Shown piece after piece: positions 24,001 to 33,915 of a DNA stretch of 64,000 bases. A program made the position numbers and the translations under genes. Position 1 is the first letter of the stretch. The number at the start of each line of letters is the position of its first letter. The DNA lies in NCBI GenBank assembly GCA_018343915.1, contig JABRWF010000003.1, positions 992,001 to 1,056,000 of the forward strand, written 5' to 3'. This stretch comes from Agroathelia rolfsii (lineage: Eukaryota; Basidiomycota; Agaricomycetes; Amylocorticiales; Amylocorticiaceae). The notes under the pieces are model-generated. The model made no database searches. It saw only the letters and a list, made by a program, of their open reading frames with translations, and had not been told where the DNA came from.

Positions 24001-26527
24001 ACTCATAAAACTTCGAGATTGGATAGTTTTATTGGTATGAGCTATTCCCATTTATATACTAGTTATCACGATAGATTGACTTCATAAACAGGGAGACGTT
24101 AATAACCTCCAAGATTTTGTCCGGGACGCTTATCGATTTGGGAGTGCCTTTGCCCATATTATCCAATACAGCACACCGCATCTGTATCTATCTGCATTGC
24201 CTTTTATACCTAGAAGCTCTTCTATATCCAAGATATATCTACCGCAATATCCAGGTTGCATCAAAATTATAGATGCTCATAAAATCTCGTGGCCACAGGT
24301 ACTTCTGACCATCGACGTCGCGTCGCCTATTGATGCCGTAGCATTCTCATTTGATGGTAAACGTATAATATCTGGCTCTTTCGATAACTCAGTGAGGATC
24401 TGGAATGCACTTACAGGCGAACTCGTCGCTGGACCATTCCAAAACCACACTAGTCGGGTCACATCGGTCGGGTTCTCTCCCGACGGTAAACACTTCGTCT
24501 CCGGCTCAGAAGACACGACAGTCAGGATCTGTAATGTACAGACGAGTGAGCCTGTAGTCGGTCCGTTTCAGGGCCATGCAAGTTCGGTCAGATCAGTGCA
24601 CTTCTCACCTAATGGTGAACGAGTCATTTCTGGCTCGTTGGATGGGACGGTCAGGAGCTGGAGTGTAGATACGGGCAAACTTGTAGCTGAGCCATTCCGC
24701 GGCCATCAAGGCTGGGTTAGATCGGCACGATTCTCCCCCGACGGAAAGCAAGTTGTTTCCGGCGCACACAATGATACGGTTAGGATATGGAATGCGGATA
24801 CAGGTGAACTTGTAGCCGGGCCGTTTCGGGGCCATACCGATGTAATCACATCCGTTGGATTCTCACCTGATGGTAGGCGAGTCGTCTCAGGATCAAATGA
24901 CAAGACAATCAGGGTCTGGGATATTGATACGGGCGAGCTCTTTGCTAGGCCATTTCAAGGTCATACTGATCGGGTTAGGTCGGTTCAGTTCTCACCTGAT
25001 GGGAAACTTGTCGTCTCTGGTTCAGAGGATTATACAGTCAGGATTTGGGACGTAAACACAAGCGAGCTTGTAGCTGGGCCATTTCAAGGACATTCGGATT
25101 TTGTTAGATCAGTCGATTTTTCACCTGATGGCAAGCGAGTCATCTCTGGTTCAAACGATGGAACTATCAGGGTTTGGAATGCAGATATATACGAGTCGGG
25201 AGCTGAATTATTTCAAGGTCATAGCGCGCCAGTCAAATCAACTGGATTCTCCCCTGATGGTTCGACAGTTGTTTCTGGCTCTGATGATGGCACAGTTAGG
25301 ATCTGGGATGTAGTTACGGGAAAGCTTGCTGCCGCCCCATTAGAAGGTCATATCGCACCGGTCACGTCAGTACAATTCTCGCCAAATGGCAAGTGAATTG
25401 TCTCCGGCTCGGAAGACAGGATGATCCGGATTTGGGACGTAGGTTCAAGCAAGCTTTTGGCCGGGCCGTTTCAAGGTCACACAGATTGGGTTACATCCGT
25501 GGGATTTTCGCCCGATGGGAAGCAAGTTGTCTCTGGCTCAGATGACAGGTCGATCAGGGTTTGGGGTGTAGAGTCAGGGAAACTCATGACGAGGCCATTT
25601 CAAGGCTATAACCACTCTGTCACATCTATTGGATTCTCGTTCGACGGAATGAGAATCATCTCTGGCTCATCTGACAAGACAGTCAGGATTTGGAATGCAA
25701 GTACAGGGGAGCCCGTGGGTAGACCATTTCAAGGTCATACCGATTCGGTTACATCAGTCGGATTCTCGCCCGATGGAAAGCAAGTCGTCTCCACCTCATA
25801 TGATCGGACAGTCAGGATTTGGGATATAGCTACTGGCGAGCTTGTATCTAGGCCATTTGAGGGTTATACAAATTTGTCAGTCGCGTTCTCGCCCGATGGC
25901 AAACAGATTGCCTGTGGTTCATATGACTGCAAAATCAGGATCCTAGATGCGGCCACCGGTGAGCTCTTATCAAGACCGCTTCAAGGTCACACTCACTCGG
26001 TTACATCTGTTGGATTCTCCCCCGACGGCACCCGAGTTGTCTCTAGCTCATTTGATAAGACCATTCGAATTTGGCGCTTGCAAGATACCCTAAAGACTAC
26101 CACTAGTATGTTTCGGTGTTCAATCGCGCTTTAGTATCTTCTGTTAAATTCTTTTGTCCCCTCTCTTTCATTAGGTCTTCCGGCATCAACGTACCCCGAT
26201 AACTCTCAAGCACGTGAGCCTCATACCACATGAATCACTCGTCCCCTCCCCTTAATACTTTTATATACTAATGGCAAAATTGCATCATTAGCTTCCTCTG
26301 TCCCCGCATTTCGATATGAAGATGGATGGATTGTTCTCACCGATTCTAACGTAGAACCGCTGCAGCGTCTTTTTTGGATCCCTGAGCAATTTTATCCCGA
26401 CATCATGTCTCCCGAGAGTCTTCTTCTAATAGGAGCGGAAAATCCTCTTCGTATTGACATCCGTGGCCTTTCGCACGGCGAGAAGTGGATACGCTGCTAT
26501 CAGCCTCTAGTCCCAAGCCCGGCGTAG
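21069..26527 (+). pseudogene. NACHT-WD40 NLR-like gene with two in-frame stops
   Basis: Fungal NLR-like protein of the NACHT-WD40 class (signalling or heterokaryon-incompatibility type). Eleven exons (21069-21105, 21161-21308, 21381-21511, 21562-21878, 21942-21992, 22043-22235, 22286-22462, 22515-24034, 24092-26105, 26175-26213, 26292-26527) join to 1,620 codons. An N-terminal C2-like domain (MLSDGKTYIKAIDISCYDL) is followed by a helical linker. The NACHT ATPase has P-loop GVAGCGKSS (about residues 406-414) and Walker B MLIIIDALDES. Fourteen WD40 repeats follow, then a conserved C-terminal domain (PAFRYEDGWIVL, HGEKWIRCYQPL). The exon plan is intact, but TAG at 22342-22344 lies before the NACHT domain and TGA at 25394-25396 falls in WD repeat 9. 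The intron after 21992 has a GC donor. It is either a recent pseudogene or expressed as separate NACHT and WD40 pieces. Confidence 0.88.
24314..26093 (+). repeat. tandem array of fourteen 43-residue WD40 repeats
   Basis: Each unit of about 129 nt encodes a variant of GHTDxVxSVxFSPDGKxVVSG followed by xDxTVRIWDxxTGELVAGPFQ. Fourteen units are enough for two seven-bladed propellers. The units are similar at DNA level, a known substrate for unequal exchange. Unit 9 carries the TGA stop and unit 13 is slightly short. Confidence 0.95.
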
Positions 26528-26880
26528 CGTGAATATCAATATCATACTTGTAGGCGAGGAATTTATTCGAAGTGCAAGCAAAGAATCTCATAGGTATTAT
26601 AGGGCCTTATCGACATAAAGATCTTTGTAATGAGCGCTTTGTCGAATTTGCTCTGAAATCCTTCAAGACCACGTCGAACAACCCTCTATTTTTACTCACA
26701 AGATCAAAAAAAGCTTTCGCTATACAATCTCCTATAAAAAAAAGTCGAGATTCCTAAAGCCACTGTTTTGAATTATGTAATTGTAATTGACCTTGTCTCT
26801 AAACTAACCAATTGTACTAGTACATATAGAGATGGCACACCACTAACTACCTATGCCTTTAGTTTAAGCTTAGTGTAAGT
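26528..26880. other. AT-rich spacer between the NACHT-WD40 gene and a transposon relic
   Basis: This short stretch holds the presumed 3' UTR of the upstream gene. No further coding sequence is recognised. Its right end is the TA dinucleotide that flanks the inserted element. Confidence 0.5.
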
Positions 26881-26882
26881 TA

Positions 26883-27581
26883 CAGTGTGCGCCAAAAGTC
26901 TGTCACGCTTTTTATTTTCTATATTTCATCCATTTCCACATTGTTTTGTTGGAGATAAAAATTCATGTAGATTGTTAAGAGTACTCCCTATAAGCCTGCA
27001 ACATTCTATTCTTAAAATTTTTTGTGGCTGGCCGTTAATGTACAAGATTCACTATTACTGCCAAAGCTGCCAAAACCCAACTGTGTATATCTAACCTATT
27101 TTCAAAGATTGATGATTTTCCTGTAAACTAGCCCTAAAATAAATTGAAACCAAAAAAAGGTTTAAATGAATTGACTAACTGGATGATGTGCTAGAAATTC
27201 TGCAAGTTGGTTATGTTGACGGTGTTTTAGCAGCGTTTTTGGTCTTTCCTGCCAAAACACTGTCAACGTAACCAACTTGCAGAATTTCTAGCACATCATC
27301 CAGCTAGTCAATTCATGCAAACTTTTTATTGATTCCGATATATTATAGGTCTAGTTTGCAGTGAAAATACTTATATATTAAAATAGCTTAAATTCACAGA
27401 GCTATTTTTTTATTATAATCTGACCAATTTGCACATTAATGTCCAACCACAAGATATTTTTTAAATATGACATCACAGGCTTTCTCAGAATACTCAAGGC
27501 ATGCTACCTGAGTTTTTGTTTGAAGCAAATCAGCGTGGAAGTGAGTGAACCCAAACTATGACAGACTTTTGGCATATACTG
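26883..27581. mobile_element. 699-bp Tc1/mariner-like terminal-inverted-repeat relic
   Basis: The left end CAGTGTGCGCCAAAAGTCTG and the complement of the right end CAGTATATGCCAAAAGTCTG form inverted repeats of about 29 bp with six differences, five of them transitions. Both ends are flanked by TA (26881-26882 and 27582-27583), the target duplication of Tc1/mariner elements. The CAGT start is also usual for that superfamily. No transposase frame survives. The interior is AT-rich and carries a large palindrome. It is therefore a non-autonomous or MITE-like relic. Confidence 0.75.
27156..27326. repeat. 171-bp near-perfect palindrome inside the transposon relic
   Basis: Two arms of 78 nt (27156-27233 and 27249-27326) are inverted copies around a 15-nt loop. 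The core CTAGAAATTCTGCAAGTTGG is identical in both arms, and only a handful of positions differ across the arms. It could be a second palindromic MITE nested in the larger element or part of that element's own structure. Transcribed, it would fold into a long hairpin RNA. Confidence 0.9.
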
Positions 27582-27583
27582 TA

Positions 27584-28229
27584 ATTTATTAAATTTAAAG
27601 TCGCCTCGCTAAATCTACAAAATAGAGTCAGTAGAAGGGGAGGGGGAGGATTTGGTTTAAGGTCTGTGAACTGTTAGTTCGATGAATAGAGGAATAGTCC
27701 GATGCTGGACTTACACAATAAAACTGAGAGAAAGCGGATTTAAATTCCGCAAGAAAGGCTCTTTTCAAAAAGAAAACTCTACCTCATGACTTCGTTACTA
27801 GTAAACAGCATAAGAAACCACTTTGATTACTCAGACTAGTGCTAGTGTTTGAATACCTATGTCGGTTATCATAAAAAGACGTCGACTACGCATACTATTA
27901 GTAACGAAATATCACTATAAATTTAAAGGCTGGTATTTGCCTTTCATGGTCCATCTTTGGGTTGGATAATAGTAGGTAAGCGTCAGTATAGATAATAATT
28001 CGAGCCAACGAAGAAAGTGATAGTAAATGATCAACTCAGCGATTACTATGATGCGAATTGAGGGAAGTCATATTTGTCATAACTGAAGTTTGGAGAATAT
28101 TCACCATCCAATGATGATCGGAAGCAAACGCGTTTCTCCACGAAGAAGGCGCTGCTGTCGGTGGACCGTAACGGTGACACTGCCCGAGCTGAGCTCGTTC
28201 AAGTTTACACTATCTATCATCTTCCTATC
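27584..28229. other. spacer and presumed SRP101 promoter
   Basis: About 650 nt with no recognisable gene on either strand. It is AT-rich on the transposon side, with more mixed composition over the last 150 nt before the SRP101 start. Confidence 0.5.
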
Positions 28230-30901
28230 ATGTTAGACTATTGTTCTATATTTCACAAAGGTAGGATAACCGAGTCGACTTCTGCTGGTCAATTTTGTGA
28301 AGTACGGCTGTAATCCTAGGTGGCTTGGTTTTATGGTCCAGGTCCTTCACGCCCGAAGCAGCTCAATTGGCGTCATCTTCCTCGTCCCCCGTCAACTCTT
28401 TGATTCGCGAAGCACTTATCGAGGGACGTGGCGCAGAAAAGTACGAAAAGGATGGATATGCGGTCAAGTGGACCTTTGTCAACGACCTGGAACTCATCTT
28501 TGTGGTGCGTCCGGACATATCGACTCATGTCATGATTTTCTCTCGTTCGTGAGACTGAGCAAGACTTCTACCTTGGAATAGGTTGCATATCAGCGCATCC
28601 TCCAGCTGACATATGTCGAGGATCTTTTGGCTGCTGCGAAAACGCTTTTTGTCCAATTGTTCGAACCATTCCTGACATCGTTTGTCGCCTCGCTCCATGT
28701 CGTAGGCAGCGCAAAGCTCGTTTCGTCGCCTTCAGGAGAATCAGGCTCGGCTTGGGACTTCGCCAAGGCCTTGGCAGATTGGGACAAATACTTCGATAAG
28801 TTGTTGCGCAGCTTCGAAGAGAAGGCCATGCAAGTGAATATGCGTGTTTTTGAATAGCACGAAATATGCATTGATGGTTTTTTGCAGGAGCGTAAATCAC
28901 GCCGTAGTAACACCAAGACTGTTGTTTCCAAACCTGTCTCTTTCCCTTCTCAAGATGACGAATCCAGCACTGGTAAACGCATTTAGACTGTTCTGTACAT
29001 TTTTGCAGTGTTTGAACATCTACGATAGCACCAACAGAGGCCACAGACACCCCTTTGGATGAAAAGCAGATAGCTGGCACCATTGATGTCTATAAGAATA
29101 GGCTACGCGCCCGTGGCGGCCGTAAGGTCTCAAGCAGGGTATCTCGTGTCGATTCTGGAGTTAGCAGTGGACGTGAGAGTGCTCCAAATTCAGAGTACTG
29201 TTTTAATTATACATATTCCTTGCGCTAGCTGACAACATCTCTTCTTTTTTATCAGCACCGAATCCACTCCCAAGAAAACTAAGCCGGTTAAAGGACGCCG
29301 GACGTGGACCGATTCAATCCCCACCGAATCCGACATGTCAAAGCTTGATTATAGCGTGGATGGGCTAGAGGCCGTCAGCGAAGCGAACCATGCGCCTGAT
29401 GTGAGTGCACTCGTTGATGAAGCCTCGCTCGGCACGCGCACCGGCGATGGCATGTACGAAGTTAAGGATTGGGAGTTCATCCGTGGATCCAAAGATGACT
29501 CTGAGGCAGACGATATGATCACGCGTGCCCTCCAGGCTGGCGGACTTGCATCTGAGAAACAGGTTGCCGCACCCTCATCTCTTGGCGCTTTGGGCTCCCT
29601 GTTTTCTAGGCTTACGGGTTCGAAAGTCCTTACGAAGCAGGATCTGCAACCTGTCTTGGAGGGCATGAAACAACATCTCATGCGCAAAAATGTGGCGATG
29701 GACATCGCAGACAAGATCTGCGAGGGTGTCGGAGAGAGCCTTGTTGGCCAGAAAGTGGGCGGGTTCCAAAGTATGTCTTGTTTTCTGTTTTTGCGACTCC
29801 TCGTTAATTTCTATGCAATTTTTATCAAAGGCACAAGTACTGCTGTTCGCCTTGCACTCTCTGCCTCCCTCACACGCATCCTAACACCCAAAACATCTAC
29901 CGATCTCCTCCTTTCCATCAAATCCAAACTGTCCACGTCCTATACCGCCTCACAGCAGCGACAGCCGTATAGCATCACTTTTGTCGGCGTCAACGGCGTT
30001 GGCAAGAGCACGAACCTGAGCAAGGTCTGCTTCTGGCTCATCCAGAACGGCATGCGTGTCCTCATCGCCGCGTGCGATACGTTCCGGTCTGGTGCTGTAG
30101 AGCAGCTCCGCGTGCACGTGCGCAATCTCGGATTGTTGGGTGTTAATGGTGCAGCGGATAGTAAAGGCCGCGTGGAGCTGTTTGAGAGGGGTTATGGCAA
30201 AGATGCAGCTGGGATTGCGAAGGAGGCTATTGCTTATGGTAGGTGGCCTCTCGACTTTTTCCCATCTATTAATCAATGTTTCTGATGCAATTTACTTGGT
30301 TCATAGCTCGAGATAATAGCTTTGACGTCGTTCTCATCGATACCGCTGGGCGTATGCAAGATAACGAGGTAAGAGTATTTATGGACATACTTTCTTTCTT
30401 ACCTCGGCCATTAACATCGCCACCTAGCCTCTGATGCGTGCTCTGGCCAAACTTGTCGCCGTAAACAACCCCGACAAGATCATCTTCGTCGGCGAGGCTC
30501 TCGTCGGTAATGAGGCCGTTGATCAGCTGACCAAGTTCGACCGTGCCCTGCGCGACTTCTCCTCGGCCTCGGGCGCGGGTAAAGGGCGTGGGATTGATGG
30601 TATGCTCGTGACGAAGTGGGATACAGTTGATGATAAGGTATGTGGCTTGGTGCAGAGCTCAGTAATAGTTTTTATCCAGTTTGCTAAACCCCCCGTGTTT
30701 GATGTTGTTTAGGTGGGCGCTGCGCTCTCTATGACGTATGTGACTGGTCAGCCGATTTTGTTTGTCGGCTGCGGTCAGGTATGTTTCCTGTTTTCATCTC
30801 TTACTCTTTGATGTCTAATTTTTTGCTTAAACCCATAGACGTATACGGATTTACGACAGTTACGAGTCAACAATGTTGTGCAAGCAATTCTGAGAGACTG
30901 A
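28230..30901 (+). CDS. SRP101: Signal recognition particle receptor, alpha subunit
   Basis: GTPase that docks SRP-ribosome complexes at the ER membrane. Eleven exons (28230-28260, 28320-28504, 28582-28833, 28888-28972, 29029-29194, 29256-29770, 29831-30238, 30307-30368, 30428-30637, 30713-30778, 30839-30901) give 680 aa. The N-terminal SRX domain (MLDYCSIFHKGGLVLWS) contacts the beta subunit. A charged linker is followed by the NG domain. G1 is GVNGVGKST (near residue 464), then DTFRSGAVEQL, G3 DTAGRMQDNE, G4 TKWDTVDDK and the closing VGCGQTYTDLRQL. All GTPase motifs are intact. The 60-nt intron at 29771-29830 is in frame and stop-free, so its retention would only lengthen the protein. Length and domain order are normal for fungal SRP101. 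The start ATG is followed by an intron after ten codons, which is required to reach the conserved SRX sequence. Confidence 0.96.
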
Positions 30902-31183
30902 TGAATGCGCGGTCTTATTTTACGTCTGGTCCCCTACTTGCTTTGAGTACATGCTATTAGTATTTATTCTTCAGGATAGATGTCGTCTATTATTTTGTTT
31001 GCTCTGTATTCATTTTGTAATCACATCGTGTCTTTTTCATGGCGTAATAATGTGAAGCTTAACTGAAGACGAGAGCCATTCCGTTTGATGTCGCAATATA
31101 TCAAGTATAATAGTATTTCACAACATATGGCTACATCAATAAGTTGTACAAGCTGCCTGACCACCACTCATGCCGTACATGTG

Positions 31184-33349
31184 CTATTCATAGTAGTCAA
31201 TTGGCAAACCGATCAGTTCACACTGCGCCACGTCCTGGAAGCTGTCCTGCCAAACCCCAGGGTAGTCCAACCTCCTCAACGTATCGTTGATGCCCGTCAC
31301 AGGCACCCAGGCCCCATTGCTCTTCACAATCGCAGAGGTATTCGTATACCCCCGCACGGCGAGATAGCCCTCATCCGGGTTCGGATCACGCGTCCGTATG
31401 AAACTCGACCAGTAATCCACCACGAGCTGTACAAACGGCAAATCGTACTCGTCCCGGAAACCGAGCCCGAACTGGTTCAGCGTACCGAACTCGATCATAA
31501 GGTCGCCCGCGTGACACTTGTAATACGGCAAGCTCGGGTCGCCCAGCGGGTGGGACGACGTCACAGGCGCGTCGCACAAAGGGCGGTTGGGGTTGTAGGT
31601 CGTAAGCTGGTAGGACCGGTCAAATTGGTAGTAGAACGCTTTGCCCGGCGGGAAGACGCCGTGGAGGACGGCGCTGTATATCGACGCCTGGTCAATGCAC
31701 CGCAGATCGGCGTCGGTGGCGAGGTGAGAGGTGAGGTTGAACACATCCAGCGTGGTGGCAGACTCGGAGGTTGGGAGAGGGAACAGGGCCGTAGCAGTAA
31801 GGGCGGCAGAGGCAGCAGTGGGATGATTACCGAGGATGGAGCTGACGGCAGTAGTTCTGTTGGAAGTGTTGGTCGGGTAGCCAATGAAACCGGCACCGTC
31901 GTCGGCCATGGTGCCCCAGAGTACGGGAACATACGCCACTTCTCCCGGTGTGGTCACGTTGAGCTGAGAAGACGTGATGTACGTGCCGTCAACTATAACG
32001 GAGGCCGACGCATGCGAAAGGGCTATGATGGCGGGCCCTGATAATGCATTCAGACAGGCGACTTCTTGAACTGTATCATTGCTTGTGCACCCTGCTGCGC
32101 TTATGACGTACTGAGCAGAGGCGCTATATTCTTGGGCAAGCGTGCGGTATAAGGCGTATGTCGTGCCAGAATTGTAGCCTCCTGGGCTGGACGATGCTAT
32201 AGCGCCGGCGAATAGTCCACGAGCCTTGGGACTTGCGATGAGGGCACGAACAGATGCAGCACCTGCACTTTGGCCGGCGATCGTTACCTGAGAAGGATCG
32301 CCACCGAATGCTATAAACAGGATGAGATACGAGAAGTAATAGAGGAGCTATAAGCACATACTTTGAATGTTTGCTTGTACCCACTGCAAAGCTGTAATTT
32401 GGTCGGCTATGCCATAGTTTCCCGTGACATTTGTTCCAGGTATGGCGAGGAAACCGAGCGTGGTCAGCCTGTAATTGATCGTGACAACAACGACGTCTCC
32501 CCGAGAGGCTAAATTCCCCCCGTCAAACGTTGGATCGGCACCTGTACCCTCCGTGAAACCCCCACCATGGATAAAGAAAAGAACGGGCCTCAACTGAGAC
32601 GGGGAGTCATTGGGGGAGGGCAGGTAAGGCGTAAATATGTTAAGGAAAAGACAATCTTCGCTCATCGACAGAGACGCGCTTTGCCAGCATGCGTCGCCGA
32701 ACGCGGTGGCGTTCACTACAGCGTCCTGCGTGGTGGACACAGAGGAGTATGCCCATCGAGCAGGATTATCGGCGTACGGGATACCGAGGAATCGGAAACT
32801 TTTGAGATTGCGGAATCCAACGTAGGTGTTACCGTTTGAGATGCTAGTCACATTGACTCCGTTCGTGCTTGTAGCAAAGCTATTAGCGTCAGTAGTGCCG
32901 CTGGCAGACTGGGTGCAGATGGCAGAGAGTGTGATATCTATGCTAGATGGCTCGCTATACCAAAGCAAACCATCTGCGGACACAGTTACAGTACCATCCG
33001 AGAGCCAGTACTGCTGTGTCGGCGAATGCCCGTCTCTGTAGAGCGCGTATGCAAGCTCAGGTGCCAGGTCACTCTGACCTACTTGAGCGGACAATGTTGT
33101 CAGGAGAGACTCCCCGAGTGTGGCACAGCCTGATTTGGCAACCACATAGGAGACGGGTGTGCCTAAAAGGAGGAAGCCGGGATGGTTAGAATCATCTGTC
33201 CAATTGAGATTATTATGAAATAGCTGAGTGACGGAAGAACCGATTTGAACCGGAGTCCGAAGGTTGGCTGCATTAACAAACAGCATTGGGCGAGGAATTA
33301 ATGAGCCCAATGTAAGACCCAACGCCCAAGCCCTAATGTTCCAACCCAT
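31184..33349 (-). CDS. Secreted type-B carboxylesterase, copy 1
   Basis: Alpha/beta-hydrolase of the carboxylesterase/lipase family, predicted to be secreted. Two exons, complement(31184-32310, 32362-33349), give 704 aa. The start chosen (33349) gives a hydrophobic N-terminus after MGWNIRAW, like the start of the neighbouring paralogue; an upstream in-frame ATG at 33481 lacks this. Visible motifs are EDCLFLNIFTP, the oxyanion-hole HGGGFTEG, NYRLTTLGFL and the nucleophile elbow GQSAGA, where most members have GESAG. HPLGDPSLPYYKCHAGDL probably bears the catalytic His. About 150 residues before the canonical core (from VQIGSSVTQLFHNNLNWTDD) are extra compared with typical 550-aa esterases. The paralogue at 33916-36114 follows in tandem, with the same intron position. 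Natural substrate is unknown. Confidence 0.92.
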
Positions 33350-33915
33350 ATTTCCGTAATATGTGGAGAGGAATTCACGGGCAAGTCTGGGAGGGATGAT
33401 AACAACGGATGTAGATGGGATCCCATATTTTATAGCAGAATTGTTGCGTCTCATATTCTCAAAGGAAGATGCAAACATCATGCAGCACCATGCAGATCAT
33501 CACGAGTGTTGCTCTAGAGCTGGCATATAACAAAACTGAGCGACCTACACCGGACACTCAGTGCCAGAACGTCCAAGTCCGCTGGAGGTCGGACAATAGT
33601 ATCGTCCTGGCACGACTCAGAATTTTTTCCAAATAAAATCTCCGACGGCGCCTCGCAAGCTTGAGTGAAATGGGAGGTTATGGTGAGATCAATGACGACG
33701 TTGTAGACCGGGCAGTAGTAGCAGCTCGTTGAATCATACAACCTGAGCGACTGTCCAGAAGTGCGCAGATTCAAATCATGAAATTGTGATCGGGGCCAAC
33801 GGAAGCAAAACTCATCATGTGACAAATGACTGCTTGCAGTATTTTGCTCAGACGTGAATTGTGTTAGGACTAGTATTTCAAGGCAAACCGCGTGAGCAAG
33901 TAAGGAGAAAACTAA
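33350..33915. other. spacer between tandem carboxylesterase genes
   Basis: This stretch contains the promoter of the first esterase (reading leftwards) and the 3' end region of the second. A 103-codon minus-strand frame here has no family match that I recognise. Confidence 0.5.

Noticed and set aside
31085..32041. 318-codon plus-strand open frame
   Set aside because: Antisense to carboxylesterase copy 1; its Arg/Val-rich composition mirrors the esterase codons.
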